The notes: generated from the sequence alone by a model not told the origin. A stretch of DNA of 64,000 nucleotides from CBFDBF01 sp050291465 (GCA_050291465.1 JBNKJV010000004.1:1-64000); one strand, 5' to 3'. Shown: positions 26,957 to 36,002, counted from the first letter of the stretch. Translations and numbers: made by a program.

Positions 26957-27928
26957 ATGTCCGATCCTTCCACACCCTGGTACCGGCATTTAACGCTTCG
27001 GCTTTTGACGCCGCTGCTACTATTGGCCGCCCTGTTCCTGTTCATCGCCTATAAGCACCTGACCACCCAAGACAAACTGAGCGCCGAGGTGGTGCTCGAG
27101 CCGGATTGCGAAGAGCTGCTGATAAACCGTCTGAAGATCCAGGAGGAAGGCTTCGACGGTTACTACATCCGGGCGGTAAAACGGGGCTGCAATATCTTCA
27201 GCAATCCGCAGAAACACGCCAGCCGTTTCGTACGTGCGGACATCCGTTGCAAGGACTGTCACCTGGATCTGGGTATGGCCCCCGAGACCGCGCCTCTGGG
27301 CCCGGGTTGGGTGCAGAGCGATAAATACGATCCGGTAACCGGCATCATCCTCTCTTATGAACTGCGCACCATGCAGTGCTTCATCAACTCCAGCAACGGT
27401 TACAAGCCCAATATCCTCGACAGCGTGATCCAGGATCTGAAACTCTATGGACGCTATCTGGCGTACAAACAGGGGCTCAAGGAAGGCGTGGAATACCCGG
27501 AGAGAAGAATGACCAAAGTGGTGCCCACCGGCGAGGGGGATGACTACCTGCGCGGCAAGGTCGCCTACGAAAAGAACTGCGCCATGTGTCATGGCGACAA
27601 GGGTTACGGCTATGTGGCGGAAGACGGCACGGTCCTTATCCCGGCCTTGGCCGGCCCCGGATCCTGGAACACCGATTCGCGCATGTTTAATGAGAATATG
27701 ACCCTGGCCGCCATCATCAAGACCGCCATGCCGGCCCACAACCGCGGCTCCATGACCGAGACCCAGGCACGGGACATCGCCGCCTATCTGTATACGCTGC
27801 CGCGTCCGGCGGGTAACAACAAAGGTGTATTGGCTGCGGCCAGGCAGCAGCTCATTATGAACACCATGCCGCCGCTGTTTCGTCTGATTGAGGAGTGGGG
27901 AAAAGAAGAAGAGAGTAAGAAACCATGA
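26957..27928 (+). CDS. TsdA-like membrane-anchored diheme cytochrome c
   Basis: The 323-residue protein has an uncleaved N-terminal helix (about 12-33) and two heme sites, C98-x-x-C101-H102 and C208-x-x-C211-H212. Pattern and spacing resemble thiosulfate dehydrogenase TsdA: a first heme motif followed by HLDLG, then a conserved Cys (C141, in MQCFINSSNG) about 40 residues later. In TsdA such a Cys is a heme ligand. Met258 could ligate the second heme. TsdA couples two thiosulfates to tetrathionate, reversibly in some organisms. The stop overlaps the SulP gene start (ATGA). Diheme cytochrome is certain; the substrate is inferred. Confidence 0.75.
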   Translation: MSDPSTPWYRHLTLRLLTPLLLLAALFLFIAYKHLTTQDKLSAEVVLEPDCEELLINRLKIQEEGFDGYYIRAVKRGCNIFSNPQKHASRFVRADIRCKDCHLDLGMAPETAPLGPGWVQSDKYDPVTGIILSYELRTMQCFINSSNGYKPNILDSVIQDLKLYGRYLAYKQGLKEGVEYPERRMTKVVPTGEGDDYLRGKVAYEKNCAMCHGDKGYGYVAEDGTVLIPALAGPGSWNTDSRMFNENMTLAAIIKTAMPAHNRGSMTETQARDIAAYLYTLPRPAGNNKGVLAAARQQLIMNTMPPLFRLIEEWGKEEESKKP

Positions 27929-29481
27929 GCAAGGACTTCCTGCAACGCTTTCAGCGCTGCAGCCTGTCAGGCTTTAACCTTGCTATTGTGGTTCTGCCGC
28001 AGGCCCTCGCCTTCTCCTTTCTGGCCGGAGTACCGCCGCAATTCGGGATCTATTGCGCCATTTACGGGGTATTGATCACGTCCCTGGTTAATCCCTCTTC
28101 GCGTTTCCACGGCGGGCCAAACTCCAGCATGTCTGTGGCCATCTCGGTGGCACTGCTGCCTTATGCACCACAGTTCGGCAATGAATACATGGGCTACCTG
28201 CTCTCCCTGGCGGTGATGATAGGTATTATCCAGTTGATGTTTGCCAGCCTGCGGCCCCTGTCGCGCCTGATGGATTTCATGAGTGAGGCGGTGGTATCAG
28301 GCATCATCTTCGGTATCGGCCTGTTCCTGATCTTCAAGTCCGTCGCCCCCTTCGGCGGTCTGCCCCTCAACACCCAGGTTCACTGGCCCCTGGCCATTAC
28401 CTGGCAGACCTTTCAGGCGGTAAGTGAATACGGCAACCCCTATGCTATTGAAGTGGGCTTCGTGACCCTGGTAGCCGCCGTCCTTACCCGCTCCGTCCCC
28501 AGCCTGCGCAAGTGGTATCTGATCGCCGGACTGGTGGCCGGTACCCTTTATTCGGAGTATCTGATCCACAACTACGGGGGACTCATGGTCACTCAGCTGG
28601 AGCAGGTGGGGAAATTGGATCTGCGCATATTGCAGCCCTCCCTGCCCACCTTCTCCCCTGAGGCCCTGGCCGATCTCCTCAGCCTTATTCCCTCCGCCAT
28701 CGCCATTGCGCTGCTCGGTATCTTCCAGACCGCCGCCATTATGCGCCAGACCCGGCGTATTACCGGAGAGTTGGTCAGCACCCGGCGGGCGGTCCTCGCC
28801 GACGCGGTGGCCAACGTTACCGCCGGGTTCATCTCCGCCCTGCCGGGATGCGGTTCCTTTAACCGCGTGGCGTTGATGCACAACCTCGAGGTGCGCACCA
28901 GTATGGCCGCGGCGCTCTCCGCACTGATCCTGGGTCTGTTGATCTTTGTGGCCCAAAGGTGGATCGCCATTATCCCCCTGCCCTCAATGGCAGCCCTCAT
29001 CATGCTGGTCGGCGCCAACATGCTGCGAATCGCCGACATACGTCATCATTTCAAATCGCCCATCGAGATTATCGTGTTTCTGGCCGCCTTCGCGTCGGTA
29101 CACATCTTCGGTCTGCTGGACGCCGCGCTCATCGGGGCCGGTTTCGCCTTCATCGACTGGGTCTGGCACAAGGCGCACCCCTATGTGATGATCGATGACA
29201 ACCGCATATCGATCTACGGAGATCTCTACTACGCCTCCCTGGATTATGTTGAAACCAAGATCGCCAAGGCGGTAAAAAGCTACCCGGAACTGGAGATCGA
29301 TCTGACCCGTACCCATTACATCGATGCCGAGGCCAGCCGCTGGCTGGCCGAAGCGGGCGAAAGAAGCGGTTGCCGAATCCGTTTCCTGGTGCGCGAAAAA
29401 CAGCAACGGGTCCTGCACTGCCTGATCCATATCGCCCAGATTGATGAGTCCCGTATAACCCGGCTGGCGACCCAGACCTGA
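27925..29481 (+). CDS. SulP-family anion permease with short STAS-like end
   Basis: The 518-residue membrane protein has the SulP layout: ten or more helices over residues 15-410, with the early GVPPQFGIYCAIYGVLI and NPSSRFHGGPNSSMSV segments. A cytoplasmic STAS-like end (about 425-518; ELEIDLTRTHYIDAEASRWL) follows. SulP proteins move sulfate, bicarbonate or other anions. Its start overlaps the TsdA-like stop by 4 bases, so transport and thiosulfate chemistry are probably coupled. The product tetrathionate is made in the periplasm, so the permease more likely handles sulfate. Substrate is inferred. Confidence 0.88.
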   Translation: MSKDFLQRFQRCSLSGFNLAIVVLPQALAFSFLAGVPPQFGIYCAIYGVLITSLVNPSSRFHGGPNSSMSVAISVALLPYAPQFGNEYMGYLLSLAVMIGIIQLMFASLRPLSRLMDFMSEAVVSGIIFGIGLFLIFKSVAPFGGLPLNTQVHWPLAITWQTFQAVSEYGNPYAIEVGFVTLVAAVLTRSVPSLRKWYLIAGLVAGTLYSEYLIHNYGGLMVTQLEQVGKLDLRILQPSLPTFSPEALADLLSLIPSAIAIALLGIFQTAAIMRQTRRITGELVSTRRAVLADAVANVTAGFISALPGCGSFNRVALMHNLEVRTSMAAALSALILGLLIFVAQRWIAIIPLPSMAALIMLVGANMLRIADIRHHFKSPIEIIVFLAAFASVHIFGLLDAALIGAGFAFIDWVWHKAHPYVMIDDNRISIYGDLYYASLDYVETKIAKAVKSYPELEIDLTRTHYIDAEASRWLAEAGERSGCRIRFLVREKQQRVLHCLIHIAQIDESRITRLATQT

Positions 29482-29688
29482 TTGGAGCTTCCGAGGCCGC
29501 TATCCCCCCACCACCGAACCGCTTTGGCCCGTGGCTCCGTCGCAGTTCGCTCAGGCAGCATAGTTGAAACCGGTTCGCCGGATGGAACTGTAAGCCTGTT
29601 TGCCACAGAGGCGGCCGCAAGAGCTTTTGCGCTACTCTACAATGAAGGGCAGGTTACCCGGGGCCAAATACTTGTTGGGAGGCAGTGA
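29482..29688 (+). CDS. Possible small coupled ORF
   Basis: A 68-codon frame starts with TTG immediately after the SulP stop. It ends in TGA overlapping the ATG of the SLC13 gene (TGATG), which is a typical translational-coupling arrangement. The product is mildly Ala/Arg-rich (ending GQVTRGQILVGRQ) with no domain I know. There is no separate ribosome site except what the SulP end may provide. It may instead be a chance frame across a 200-base gap. Confidence 0.3.
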   Translation: MELPRPLSPHHRTALARGSVAVRSGSIVETGSPDGTVSLFATEAAARAFALLYNEGQVTRGQILVGRQ

Positions 29689-31523
29689 TGAACATAATGT
29701 TTCCGGCAGCACCGGACATCCATGGCATAGCGGTATTGCTGCTGATACTGGTGGCCCTGATCCTGTTTACCCGCGAAGAAATCCCTCTGGAAACCTCGAG
29801 TCTGGTGGTCCTGGTGTTGCTGGCCGTGGGCTTCGAACTCTTCCCTTACCAACGCGATGGGGAACTTTTCGATTCCATAGCGCTTTTCCACGGCTTTGGC
29901 CACGAAGCACTGATCGCCGTCTGTGCCTTGATGATCGCCGGGCAGGGACTGGTACGCACCGGCGCGCTGGAGCCCATCGGCCGCCTGCTGGCGCGCTTCT
30001 GGGGCAGCAGCCCCATGTTCTCCCTTTTATTGACCCTGGTACTCGGCGCCCTGCTGAGCGCCTTCGTCAACAACGTCCCCATCGTCGTGCTTCTGCTGCC
30101 CATACTTGTCAGCGTCGCTTTGCGTACCGGAAAACCGGCCTCCGGGATGCTGATGCCCATGGGTTTCGCCACCCTGGTCGGCGGCATGAGCACCACCATC
30201 GGAACCTCCACCAATCTGCTGGTGATCGCGGTAGCCGCGGATCTCGGTCTGCGCAGACTGCATATGTTCGATTTCTTTTTTCCCGCCGCACTCACCGGCG
30301 GTCTGGCGATACTTTACCTGTGGCTTATAGCGCCGCGCCTTCTGCCGGTGCGAGAAGTACTCCTCCGCGACAGTTCGCCACGTCTGTTCAGTGCCCAGCT
30401 TCATATCCGGGAGGAGAGCTACGCCGACGGAAAAATGCTGTCGGAGGTACAGGAAAAGGTCGGCGGAAAAATTCAGATCAGCGCAATCTATCGTGGCGAC
30501 GCCAGAATCATGCCGCTGCCGGATGCGGTCCTGCAGGATGGAGACCGTCTGGGGGTCAGCGACACACCGGAGAATCTCACCGAGTATGCCGAGATTCTGG
30601 ACGCGGACCTGTTCGCCGGAGATATGCCCGTAAACGAGGAAAATCCGCTGCGGGCCGACGATCAGCAGATCGCCGAAATCGTCGTCACCCAGGGCTCCCT
30701 GCTGGAAGGCTCCACTCTCACCCGCGCCCGGTTTTCCGATCGCTATCAAGTGATGACACTGGCCCTGCACCGCCCCGGTGCGGCGGTACGGACCCTCAAC
30801 AGAGACCTGGGAGACATACGGTTGCGGGTGGGCGACGTCCTGCTGGTACAGGGCAACCCGGAGCAAGTCGCCGCCCTGAAGCTGGGGGGCGCACTGCTGG
30901 TACTGGATGCCACCAGCGACCTGCCGCACACCCGGCGCGCACCATTGGCCCTTACCATTATGGCCGCCATAATCCTGGTGGCGGCCCTCGGGCTGATGCC
31001 CATAGCGATCAGTGCGGTAAGCGGCGTTCTGCTCATGATCCTCACCCGCTGCCTGCGCTGGCGGGACGTGGTACAGGCCCTGAGCACCCCGGTAATCATG
31101 ATCGTGGTGGCCAGCCTGGCGCTGGGAACCTCTTTGCTGAAAACCGGCGGCGCCGACTACCTGGCCCAGGTCTATGTGGCACTCACGGCAGGCACTTCTC
31201 CGATGATAATGTTATCGGGGCTGATGCTGATTATGGCGATACTGACCAACATCGTTTCCAACAATGCCGCGGCGGTGATCGGCACCCCCATCGCAATGAG
31301 CATCGCCCAACAGTTGTCGCTGCCCGCCGAACCCTATGTACTGGCCGTCCTGTTCGGTGCCAACATGAGTTATGCCACTCCCATGGCTTATAAGACCAAC
31401 CTGCTGGTGATGAGCGCCGGCGGCTATCGTTTTTCCGATTTCTTCCGGGTGGGTGTTCCTCTCACCCTGATCCTCTGGCTGGTATTGTCCTGGTTGTTGC
31501 CGCGGCTCTACGGTATCTCCTGA
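29688..31523 (+). CDS. SLC13-family permease with two TrkA-C domains
   Basis: The 611-residue protein has the same plan as the 11244 permease: helices at about 10-210, two central RCK_C-like units (about 230-300 and 325-395; AEIVVTQGSLLEGSTL), then helices 415-610. Motifs SAFVNNVPIVVLLLP and TNIVSNNAAAVIG are the paired N-rich substrate/ion sites of this superfamily. ATG 29688 is preferred because GGGAGG lies 5 bases upstream. Location after TsdA-like and SulP genes suggests a sulfur anion substrate; not shown by sequence. Confidence 0.85.
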   Translation: MNIMFPAAPDIHGIAVLLLILVALILFTREEIPLETSSLVVLVLLAVGFELFPYQRDGELFDSIALFHGFGHEALIAVCALMIAGQGLVRTGALEPIGRLLARFWGSSPMFSLLLTLVLGALLSAFVNNVPIVVLLLPILVSVALRTGKPASGMLMPMGFATLVGGMSTTIGTSTNLLVIAVAADLGLRRLHMFDFFFPAALTGGLAILYLWLIAPRLLPVREVLLRDSSPRLFSAQLHIREESYADGKMLSEVQEKVGGKIQISAIYRGDARIMPLPDAVLQDGDRLGVSDTPENLTEYAEILDADLFAGDMPVNEENPLRADDQQIAEIVVTQGSLLEGSTLTRARFSDRYQVMTLALHRPGAAVRTLNRDLGDIRLRVGDVLLVQGNPEQVAALKLGGALLVLDATSDLPHTRRAPLALTIMAAIILVAALGLMPIAISAVSGVLLMILTRCLRWRDVVQALSTPVIMIVVASLALGTSLLKTGGADYLAQVYVALTAGTSPMIMLSGLMLIMAILTNIVSNNAAAVIGTPIAMSIAQQLSLPAEPYVLAVLFGANMSYATPMAYKTNLLVMSAGGYRFSDFFRVGVPLTLILWLVLSWLLPRLYGIS

Positions 31524-31662
31524 CAACCCTTGTTTTAATTTGTCGCAACCACATCCGCCATGAGAGACGGTTTGCCATAGATCGAATCCAGGCGTATCTG
31601 ATTCTCGATCAGGGCCTGGGGGATATTTTGCGAGGTCCGTGCACTTCCAGGAGGTAGGGAAA

Positions 31663-31687
31663 GAGGGGCGGTTTCAAACCGCCCCTC
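31663..31687. terminator. Convergent hairpin terminator
   Basis: GAGGGGCGGTTT and AAACCGCCCCTC form a perfect 12-bp stem with a single-base centre, between the converging SLC13 and cytochrome genes. No T-run follows in either direction, so efficiency is uncertain. Confidence 0.6.
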
Positions 31688-31696
31688 GCAGACGGC

Positions 31697-32008
31697 TTAT
31701 TTTAGAGTCATTATCCAGCTGACTACCTGTTTGACATCGGCTTCAGGCGCAGGGCTCGGAGGCATGGCCGCATCGCCCCAGTTTCCTCCCGGGCTACCGG
31801 ATTTGACGCGAGCGGTCAGCGTATCCACGATGCCGGCCTGACCCGCGTATTTGGCGGCTACGTCCTTAAACGCCGGGCCTACCAGTTTCTGATCCGGTTT
31901 GTGACAACCCATACAACCTGACTTCATGGCCAGTGCCTGGTCTGCAAAAACAGACTGGGACAGCGCTGTGAGGGCGGCTATCACAAGCAGTTTGGAAAGG
32001 GTGCGCAT
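31697..32008 (-). CDS. Monoheme cytochrome c (c551/c8-like)
   Basis: The 103-residue product has a signal peptide (1-22, FADQA cut), one heme site C32-x-x-C35-H36 and a later Met in AAMPPSP that would be the sixth ligand. This matches small periplasmic electron carriers such as cytochrome c551. AGGAGGCAGC directly precedes ATG 32008, which fixes the start. It probably shuttles electrons among the sulfur enzymes, the diheme peroxidase and the terminal oxidase. Confidence 0.9.
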   Translation of the reverse strand: MRTLSKLLVIAALTALSQSVFADQALAMKSGCMGCHKPDQKLVGPAFKDVAAKYAGQAGIVDTLTARVKSGSPGGNWGDAAMPPSPAPEADVKQVVSWIMTLK

Positions 32009-32137
32009 GCTGCCTCCTGTCAAGAGAATTACTCAACAATAGCTACTATCCCCATTAGCGTCTGACAGGGGTAAAACTTGAGGATTTTCCAGGGATATGG
32101 GCGATTGCCCTACTTTTTTTCCGGATTCATCCGGAGG

Positions 32138-32167
32138 AATACCGGCATCCCTGAGGATGCCGGTATT
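32138..32167 (-). terminator. Long perfect hairpin after the lipoprotein cytochrome gene
   Basis: AATACCGGCATCC and GGATGCCGGTATT form a 13-bp perfect stem around CTGA, ending about 18 bases beyond the stop of the minus-strand gene at 32185. The T-run is weak on both strands. Confidence 0.6.
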
Positions 32168-32184
32168 TATTGTGATCGGGTATA

Positions 32185-32568
32185 TCAGTTGTTCTTGGCG
32201 CCCTGTTCGATCCAGGTCTCAATAAGGGCTATCTGTTCCGGGGGAATAGCCTCTTTACCGTGGGGCATTTGGATGGAGGGATCCACCTTGCCCGCCACCA
32301 ACCGGTAGAGAGAACTGGAAAGGGCCTGGCCGGGAATAACAACCGGACCGTATCTGGTACCTTTCATCACAGCCTCATAGGTGGTGGTTCTAAAGCCGCT
32401 GGCCGCCGTACCTTTACCGCCATCCTGATGACATTCGGTGCAGTTCTTGTCGATGATCGGTTTCACGTCGTTTTTGAAACTGACTTCCTGAGGTTGCTGC
32501 GCCCCCCCACATCCGACGATAACCGCCATGGCAATAGCGGGAAGGATGATTTTTACTCGTCTGCCCAT
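32185..32568 (-). CDS. Lipoprotein monoheme cytochrome c (planctomycete-cytochrome-type)
   Basis: The 127-residue protein has a lipobox ending at Cys20 (VIVGC) and a single heme site C43-x-x-C46-H47. The later pattern GFRTTTYEAVMKG, VVIPGQALSSSLY and IETWIEQGA is typical of the planctomycete cytochrome C family also found in proteobacteria. It would be anchored in a membrane facing the periplasm. AAAGGAGCAGATTT precedes the ATG. Its redox partner is unknown. Confidence 0.85.
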   Translation of the reverse strand: MGRRVKIILPAIAMAVIVGCGGAQQPQEVSFKNDVKPIIDKNCTECHQDGGKGTAASGFRTTTYEAVMKGTRYGPVVIPGQALSSSLYRLVAGKVDPSIQMPHGKEAIPPEQIALIETWIEQGAKNN

Positions 32569-32876
32569 AAATCTGCTCCTTTAATGAATAATGCTCATAT
32601 TTCTGATTATTCTCGATCTTAAATAGCGGCAAGCGCAATTAATCCTTTAGAGAACCCCTGGCAAAGCCGCGTAACGTAAAATCAGGGATGAATTACCTTT
32701 GCGTAGACCCCGGAAACGACGGACCCAGGTGCCCACCATATCTTGATCGGTTCTTATTCCCAGGTACACGGGCAACTCCCGGTCTCCCGATAATCTTGGC
32801 ACAGCACGTGAGGATTGTCATTGTATAACCCTCGCGAAAACAACTAGGGTAAAAATACTTTACCCTGGAGGTTAAG
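32569..32876. other. Divergent promoter region
   Basis: This 308-base stretch separates the minus-strand lipoprotein cytochrome from the plus-strand hypothetical protein at 32877. It should hold two divergent promoters. No gene, terminator or clear operator was seen. Confidence 0.4.
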
Positions 32877-33299
32877 ATGAGCCTTGATCGAGGAGCCAAG
32901 ATATATATCGGTATATTGGGCGGTATTCTGCTGGCCGGTCTTGCCGCTCGTTTGCTCACCCTTGACTTTCGCCTCGGTGAGATCAATGAGATGTTGCTGC
33001 AAGACCCTGAAATTGCGGCCTACCCCTACACATTCAAGGCATTGGAGATTCAGGGCCGGACAGCCGTAATGTCCAGTCCCCGCTCGACGGCCGTTCCGGC
33101 CATACGCTTCCTGGGCATAATCAAACCCCGTCTGGCCAATAAATCAGAGCAGGATCCCGAGCTGATCGCTGCACAGAAGGAACTCGGCGCGCTCCAGGGA
33201 AAGGTTCGGGAGTTGGTGGTCGACCGACCGGACATCGACAAGGTCCGTTGGCAGCTGGATAAACAATGGTATGCCGATCGCGGCATTCCCGTGAATTGA
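32877..33299 (+). CDS. Hypothetical membrane-anchored protein
   Basis: The 140-residue product has an N-terminal helix (about residues 8-28) and a soluble, probably periplasmic, domain rich in charged residues. GGAGGTTAAG directly precedes the ATG, so translation is well supported. No cysteine or heme site is present, and I recognise no family. It lies tail-to-tail with the Crp/Fnr gene, inside the cytochrome cluster. Confidence 0.65.
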   Translation: MSLDRGAKIYIGILGGILLAGLAARLLTLDFRLGEINEMLLQDPEIAAYPYTFKALEIQGRTAVMSSPRSTAVPAIRFLGIIKPRLANKSEQDPELIAAQKELGALQGKVRELVVDRPDIDKVRWQLDKQWYADRGIPVN

Positions 33300-33363
33300 G
33301 GTCGATAAGGATCTTTTGCCGCCGTCTTACGCAAGACCCCGCAGATTCCGTCTGATTATTGGT

Positions 33364-34017
33364 TTACACCCTGACCCGTTCCGCCAACTCTACTGCATCG
33401 AGAATCCGTATCATTCCGCGCCGGGTCTCCACCAGCCCCTTTGCGGTAAAGCCCTGCATCAGCCTGGCGATCACCTCGCGGCTGGTGCCCAGGTGCCCGG
33501 CAAGGGCCTGCTGGGTAAGATGCACTTCACCCGCATCGTTGGCGTTATTAAGCAGGAAGCTGGCCACTCTTTGATCCAGATTGAAGGAGTGGATCTGCTC
33601 CAGTTCGTCCATTAGCCGAAATACCAGGGTGGAGAGGGCCTTCACCGTCATATCCTGCACCGCAGCCTCACACTCGAACAGACGGCGGTATAGGGGACCC
33701 GGAATCACCGCCACCTCCGTGCCCGCACTGCTCTCCACCCAGGCGGGGTAACGAAGGTCGTTGAACAGGCAGTTGAGCGCCAGCACGCAGGTCTCGCCCG
33801 GACGTATGAAATAGAGCGTCGCCTCGTTACCCTGCGGGGTGTAGGTAAAAACGCGCAGTTGACCGCGGGTTACCAGATAGGCGCCGGAGACACTCTGACC
33901 CTTATGGATCACCCCGGTGGATTGATCCAGCTCAACAAACTGCACACCTTTATGCAGCAACTGCAACCCTTGTGGCGAAAGCTTCAGGTAGCTTTCCAAT
34001 ATATCCTGTCCTGACAT
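33364..34017 (-). CDS. Crp/Fnr-family transcriptional regulator
   Basis: The 217-residue protein has a cyclic-nucleotide-binding-like beta-roll (about 20-120), a long dimer helix (about 122-148) and a winged helix-turn-helix (about 165-190; LTQQALAGHLGTSREVIARL). The N-terminal Cys cluster of Fnr is absent; cysteines at 76 and 82 (GETCVLALNC) do not form that motif. It is therefore not an iron-sulfur Fnr. Its position 58 bases downstream of the diheme peroxidase gene and near OTR makes it the best candidate local regulator of these redox genes. Confidence 0.88.
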   Translation of the reverse strand: MSGQDILESYLKLSPQGLQLLHKGVQFVELDQSTGVIHKGQSVSGAYLVTRGQLRVFTYTPQGNEATLYFIRPGETCVLALNCLFNDLRYPAWVESSAGTEVAVIPGPLYRRLFECEAAVQDMTVKALSTLVFRLMDELEQIHSFNLDQRVASFLLNNANDAGEVHLTQQALAGHLGTSREVIARLMQGFTAKGLVETRRGMIRILDAVELAERVRV

Positions 34018-34075
34018 GGCGCCGGTCTCCGTCGGGAGGGGTAGCGCCGATTATCCACTGCGCAAGGCAGTGGTT

Positions 34076-35419
34076 TCAATGATTTGCCGCAGCCTGCGTT
34101 AACACCTCGCCACTAAGGGCGTTAAGAAAGGCAACAATATCCCCGATCTCATCCTCGCTCAACACGCGCTGGGTCTGCTCATACAGCACCTGCTCCCTAT
34201 CCGACCAGCGCAGCATCGGGCCGGTATAACCCCGCTGCGCCGCAGACATGATACGGACCACCTCTTCCAACTCCGTCACCGAACCGTTGTGCAACCAGGG
34301 TCCGGTGAGGGCCACATTGCGCAGTGACGGCACGCGCCAGACCCCACGACCGGTTACTGCCGGAGCAGATCCGGTATCCGTAGTCAGCCGGTAGCGTTCC
34401 GCTTTCGGTATCGGGGTCACCGGAAAGGGCCGCAGCGGCTGGCTGGTATCAAACACACTGGCGGCACTGAAGTTGGGTCCGAAATGGCAATTGATACAAC
34501 CCACAGATTGAAACAGTCCCATCCCCCGAAACTGTTGCGGTGTCAGAGCCGTGAGATCACCGCGAACAAAGCGGTCGTAGGGGCTGTCCGGCGTGATTAA
34601 GGTTCGTTCGAACGCGGCAATGGCTTTGGTGATGCGATCGATGTTGATGGTTTCATCACCAAAGACCGCCGCAAACTCGGGGAGGTATCCGGGGTTCCGG
34701 CGTACCCGTTCCTCCACCGCCGCCCATGAAGGCATACCCATCTCCACTGGATTGATCAGAGGTCCCCCCGCCTGTTCCTCCAGAGATGCGGCCCGCCCGT
34801 CCCAGAAAAGACGATCCTGAAATGCGGCATTCCATACCGTCGGTGCATTGCGGTTCCCGCGCTGACCGTCGATTCCAAGGGCGGTGGCGCTGCCGTCACC
34901 CCCGGCCAAGGTATACAGATCATGGCAGGAGCTGCAGGACAGGGTACCGTCGCGGGAGAGGGACTTATCGAAAAACAACCGTTTACCCAGCGCCACCTTT
35001 TCCGGCGTGGTCGGGTTGTCCGCAGGATCCGGGGCCCGCTCCGGCAGAGGTTTCCAGACAAAGTTGGGATCAGAATAGGGCCTCCCGGGGGTCGCGGTTG
35101 CGGCGGACAGAGAGAGCCAGCGGTACTTTGGGGGCCCGTTCGGTATCGGCGCTGTATTACCCGGCCGCGGCGACTCAACGGGGGTAAGAAGCGGATCAAT
35201 CAGATACTGGGGCAACCAGACCATGCCGAGGATGATCGTCAGCTTCACGGTGAAGGCCAACACACCGGAGCCCAGTGCCGTAGCCAGCAACAGGCGTTTC
35301 TGCCCCGATAACCGAGCCCATGGGCCGAGCTCGGTCTGGACCATGTAGAGTACGCCAAAGGTGGCGATCATCACCGCCACCAGGCCGATCATCAGTAAAT
35401 CGAGTGGAGTATTATTCAT
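34076..35419 (-). CDS. Membrane-anchored diheme cytochrome c peroxidase (CcpA/MauG family)
   Basis: The 447-residue protein has two N-terminal helices (about 8-27 and 43-68), then a linker and a diheme CCP domain. Its heme sites are C162-x-x-C165-H166 and C308-x-x-C311-H312. The motifs GKRLFFDKSLS, NRNAPTVWNAAF, DGRA and SLRNVALTGPWLHNG are family hallmarks. Such enzymes reduce peroxide using cytochrome electrons; MauG-like members modify proteins. The two-helix N-terminal anchor is unusual, as the family is normally soluble and periplasmic. It lies in the same direction as the DUF4242 and Crp/Fnr genes. Confidence 0.9.
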   Translation of the reverse strand: MNNTPLDLLMIGLVAVMIATFGVLYMVQTELGPWARLSGQKRLLLATALGSGVLAFTVKLTIILGMVWLPQYLIDPLLTPVESPRPGNTAPIPNGPPKYRWLSLSAATATPGRPYSDPNFVWKPLPERAPDPADNPTTPEKVALGKRLFFDKSLSRDGTLSCSSCHDLYTLAGGDGSATALGIDGQRGNRNAPTVWNAAFQDRLFWDGRAASLEEQAGGPLINPVEMGMPSWAAVEERVRRNPGYLPEFAAVFGDETINIDRITKAIAAFERTLITPDSPYDRFVRGDLTALTPQQFRGMGLFQSVGCINCHFGPNFSAASVFDTSQPLRPFPVTPIPKAERYRLTTDTGSAPAVTGRGVWRVPSLRNVALTGPWLHNGSVTELEEVVRIMSAAQRGYTGPMLRWSDREQVLYEQTQRVLSEDEIGDIVAFLNALSGEVLTQAAANH

Positions 35420-35461
35420 ACTTAAACACCGAGTGCTGGAGGCACGACCCCGGGGGTCATA

Positions 35462-35767
35462 TCAGGCAGCCTTACGACGGAAAAACAGGTCACCCGGTGT
35501 AGCCGTGGTCACCTCGGTGATTTCGCTGAACGGCAATCCGACCCTGTCATGGGCACGGCGCACCGCCTCGGCATCGGGCGCCATGGTGAAGCAGAAAGCG
35601 CGGCCTTCACCGATACCCACATGCACCCGCAGTAAAACCACACCTTCGGCAAGACAGGCCTGCTCGTACCCGGCAAAAAACTCCTCGAACTGCTCGGCGG
35701 TCAGTCCGGCGGGAAAGGTCTGATCCCCCTGATCGTGGGTATCGATAAAAAACCTCATAACTTGCAT
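35462..35767 (-). CDS. DUF4242-family small protein
   Basis: The 101-residue protein resembles DUF4242 (SCO4226-like ferredoxin-fold proteins): an acidic start, then RAFCFTMAPDAEAVRRAHDR and GLPFSEITEV, which is the conserved core. Some relatives bind nickel. GGGAGA lies about 8 bases before ATG 35767. It is the first gene of a probable operon with the diheme peroxidase and Crp/Fnr genes, and is divergent from the octaheme cytochrome. Role in that operon unknown. Confidence 0.75.
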   Translation of the reverse strand: MQVMRFFIDTHDQGDQTFPAGLTAEQFEEFFAGYEQACLAEGVVLLRVHVGIGEGRAFCFTMAPDAEAVRRAHDRVGLPFSEITEVTTATPGDLFFRRKAA

Positions 35768-35943
35768 GGCATTTCTCCCTATAGCGTTAATGAATAGCTG
35801 CTATCGGGAGATTAACCGGTGACGGAAGATCATTCTGTAGCAAAGGTTACACAACAAGTGGGGTGCCAAAACCTTATTAAAAGTGTATCCTTAGCTCATT
35901 TTTGGCCTCACACGACACGGAGGTGTTTTACAGCATCGTCAAA

Positions 35944-35960
35944 ATTTAGATAATCTAAAT
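35944..35960. promoter_or_regulatory. 17-base perfect palindrome, candidate operator
   Basis: ATTTAGATAATCTAAAT is perfectly symmetric around the central A. A related half-site (TTAGATT) follows at about 35965. It is 120 bases upstream of the octaheme cytochrome start and is a likely binding site for a dimeric regulator, perhaps the nearby Crp/Fnr protein. Confidence 0.5.
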
Positions 35961-36002
35961 ACATTAGATTTATAAAGGCATTCTAAGTTGTTGATTCAGC
36001 AA

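Noticed and set aside
29600..31393. Plus-strand frame of 597 codons overlapping the SLC13 permease
   Set aside because: It is Arg/Gly/His-rich and low in hydrophobic order; the other frame gives a full transporter with a good ribosome site.
33364..34017. True Fnr (iron-sulfur oxygen sensor)
   Set aside because: The N-terminal cysteine cluster is absent; only the general Crp/Fnr fold can be claimed.
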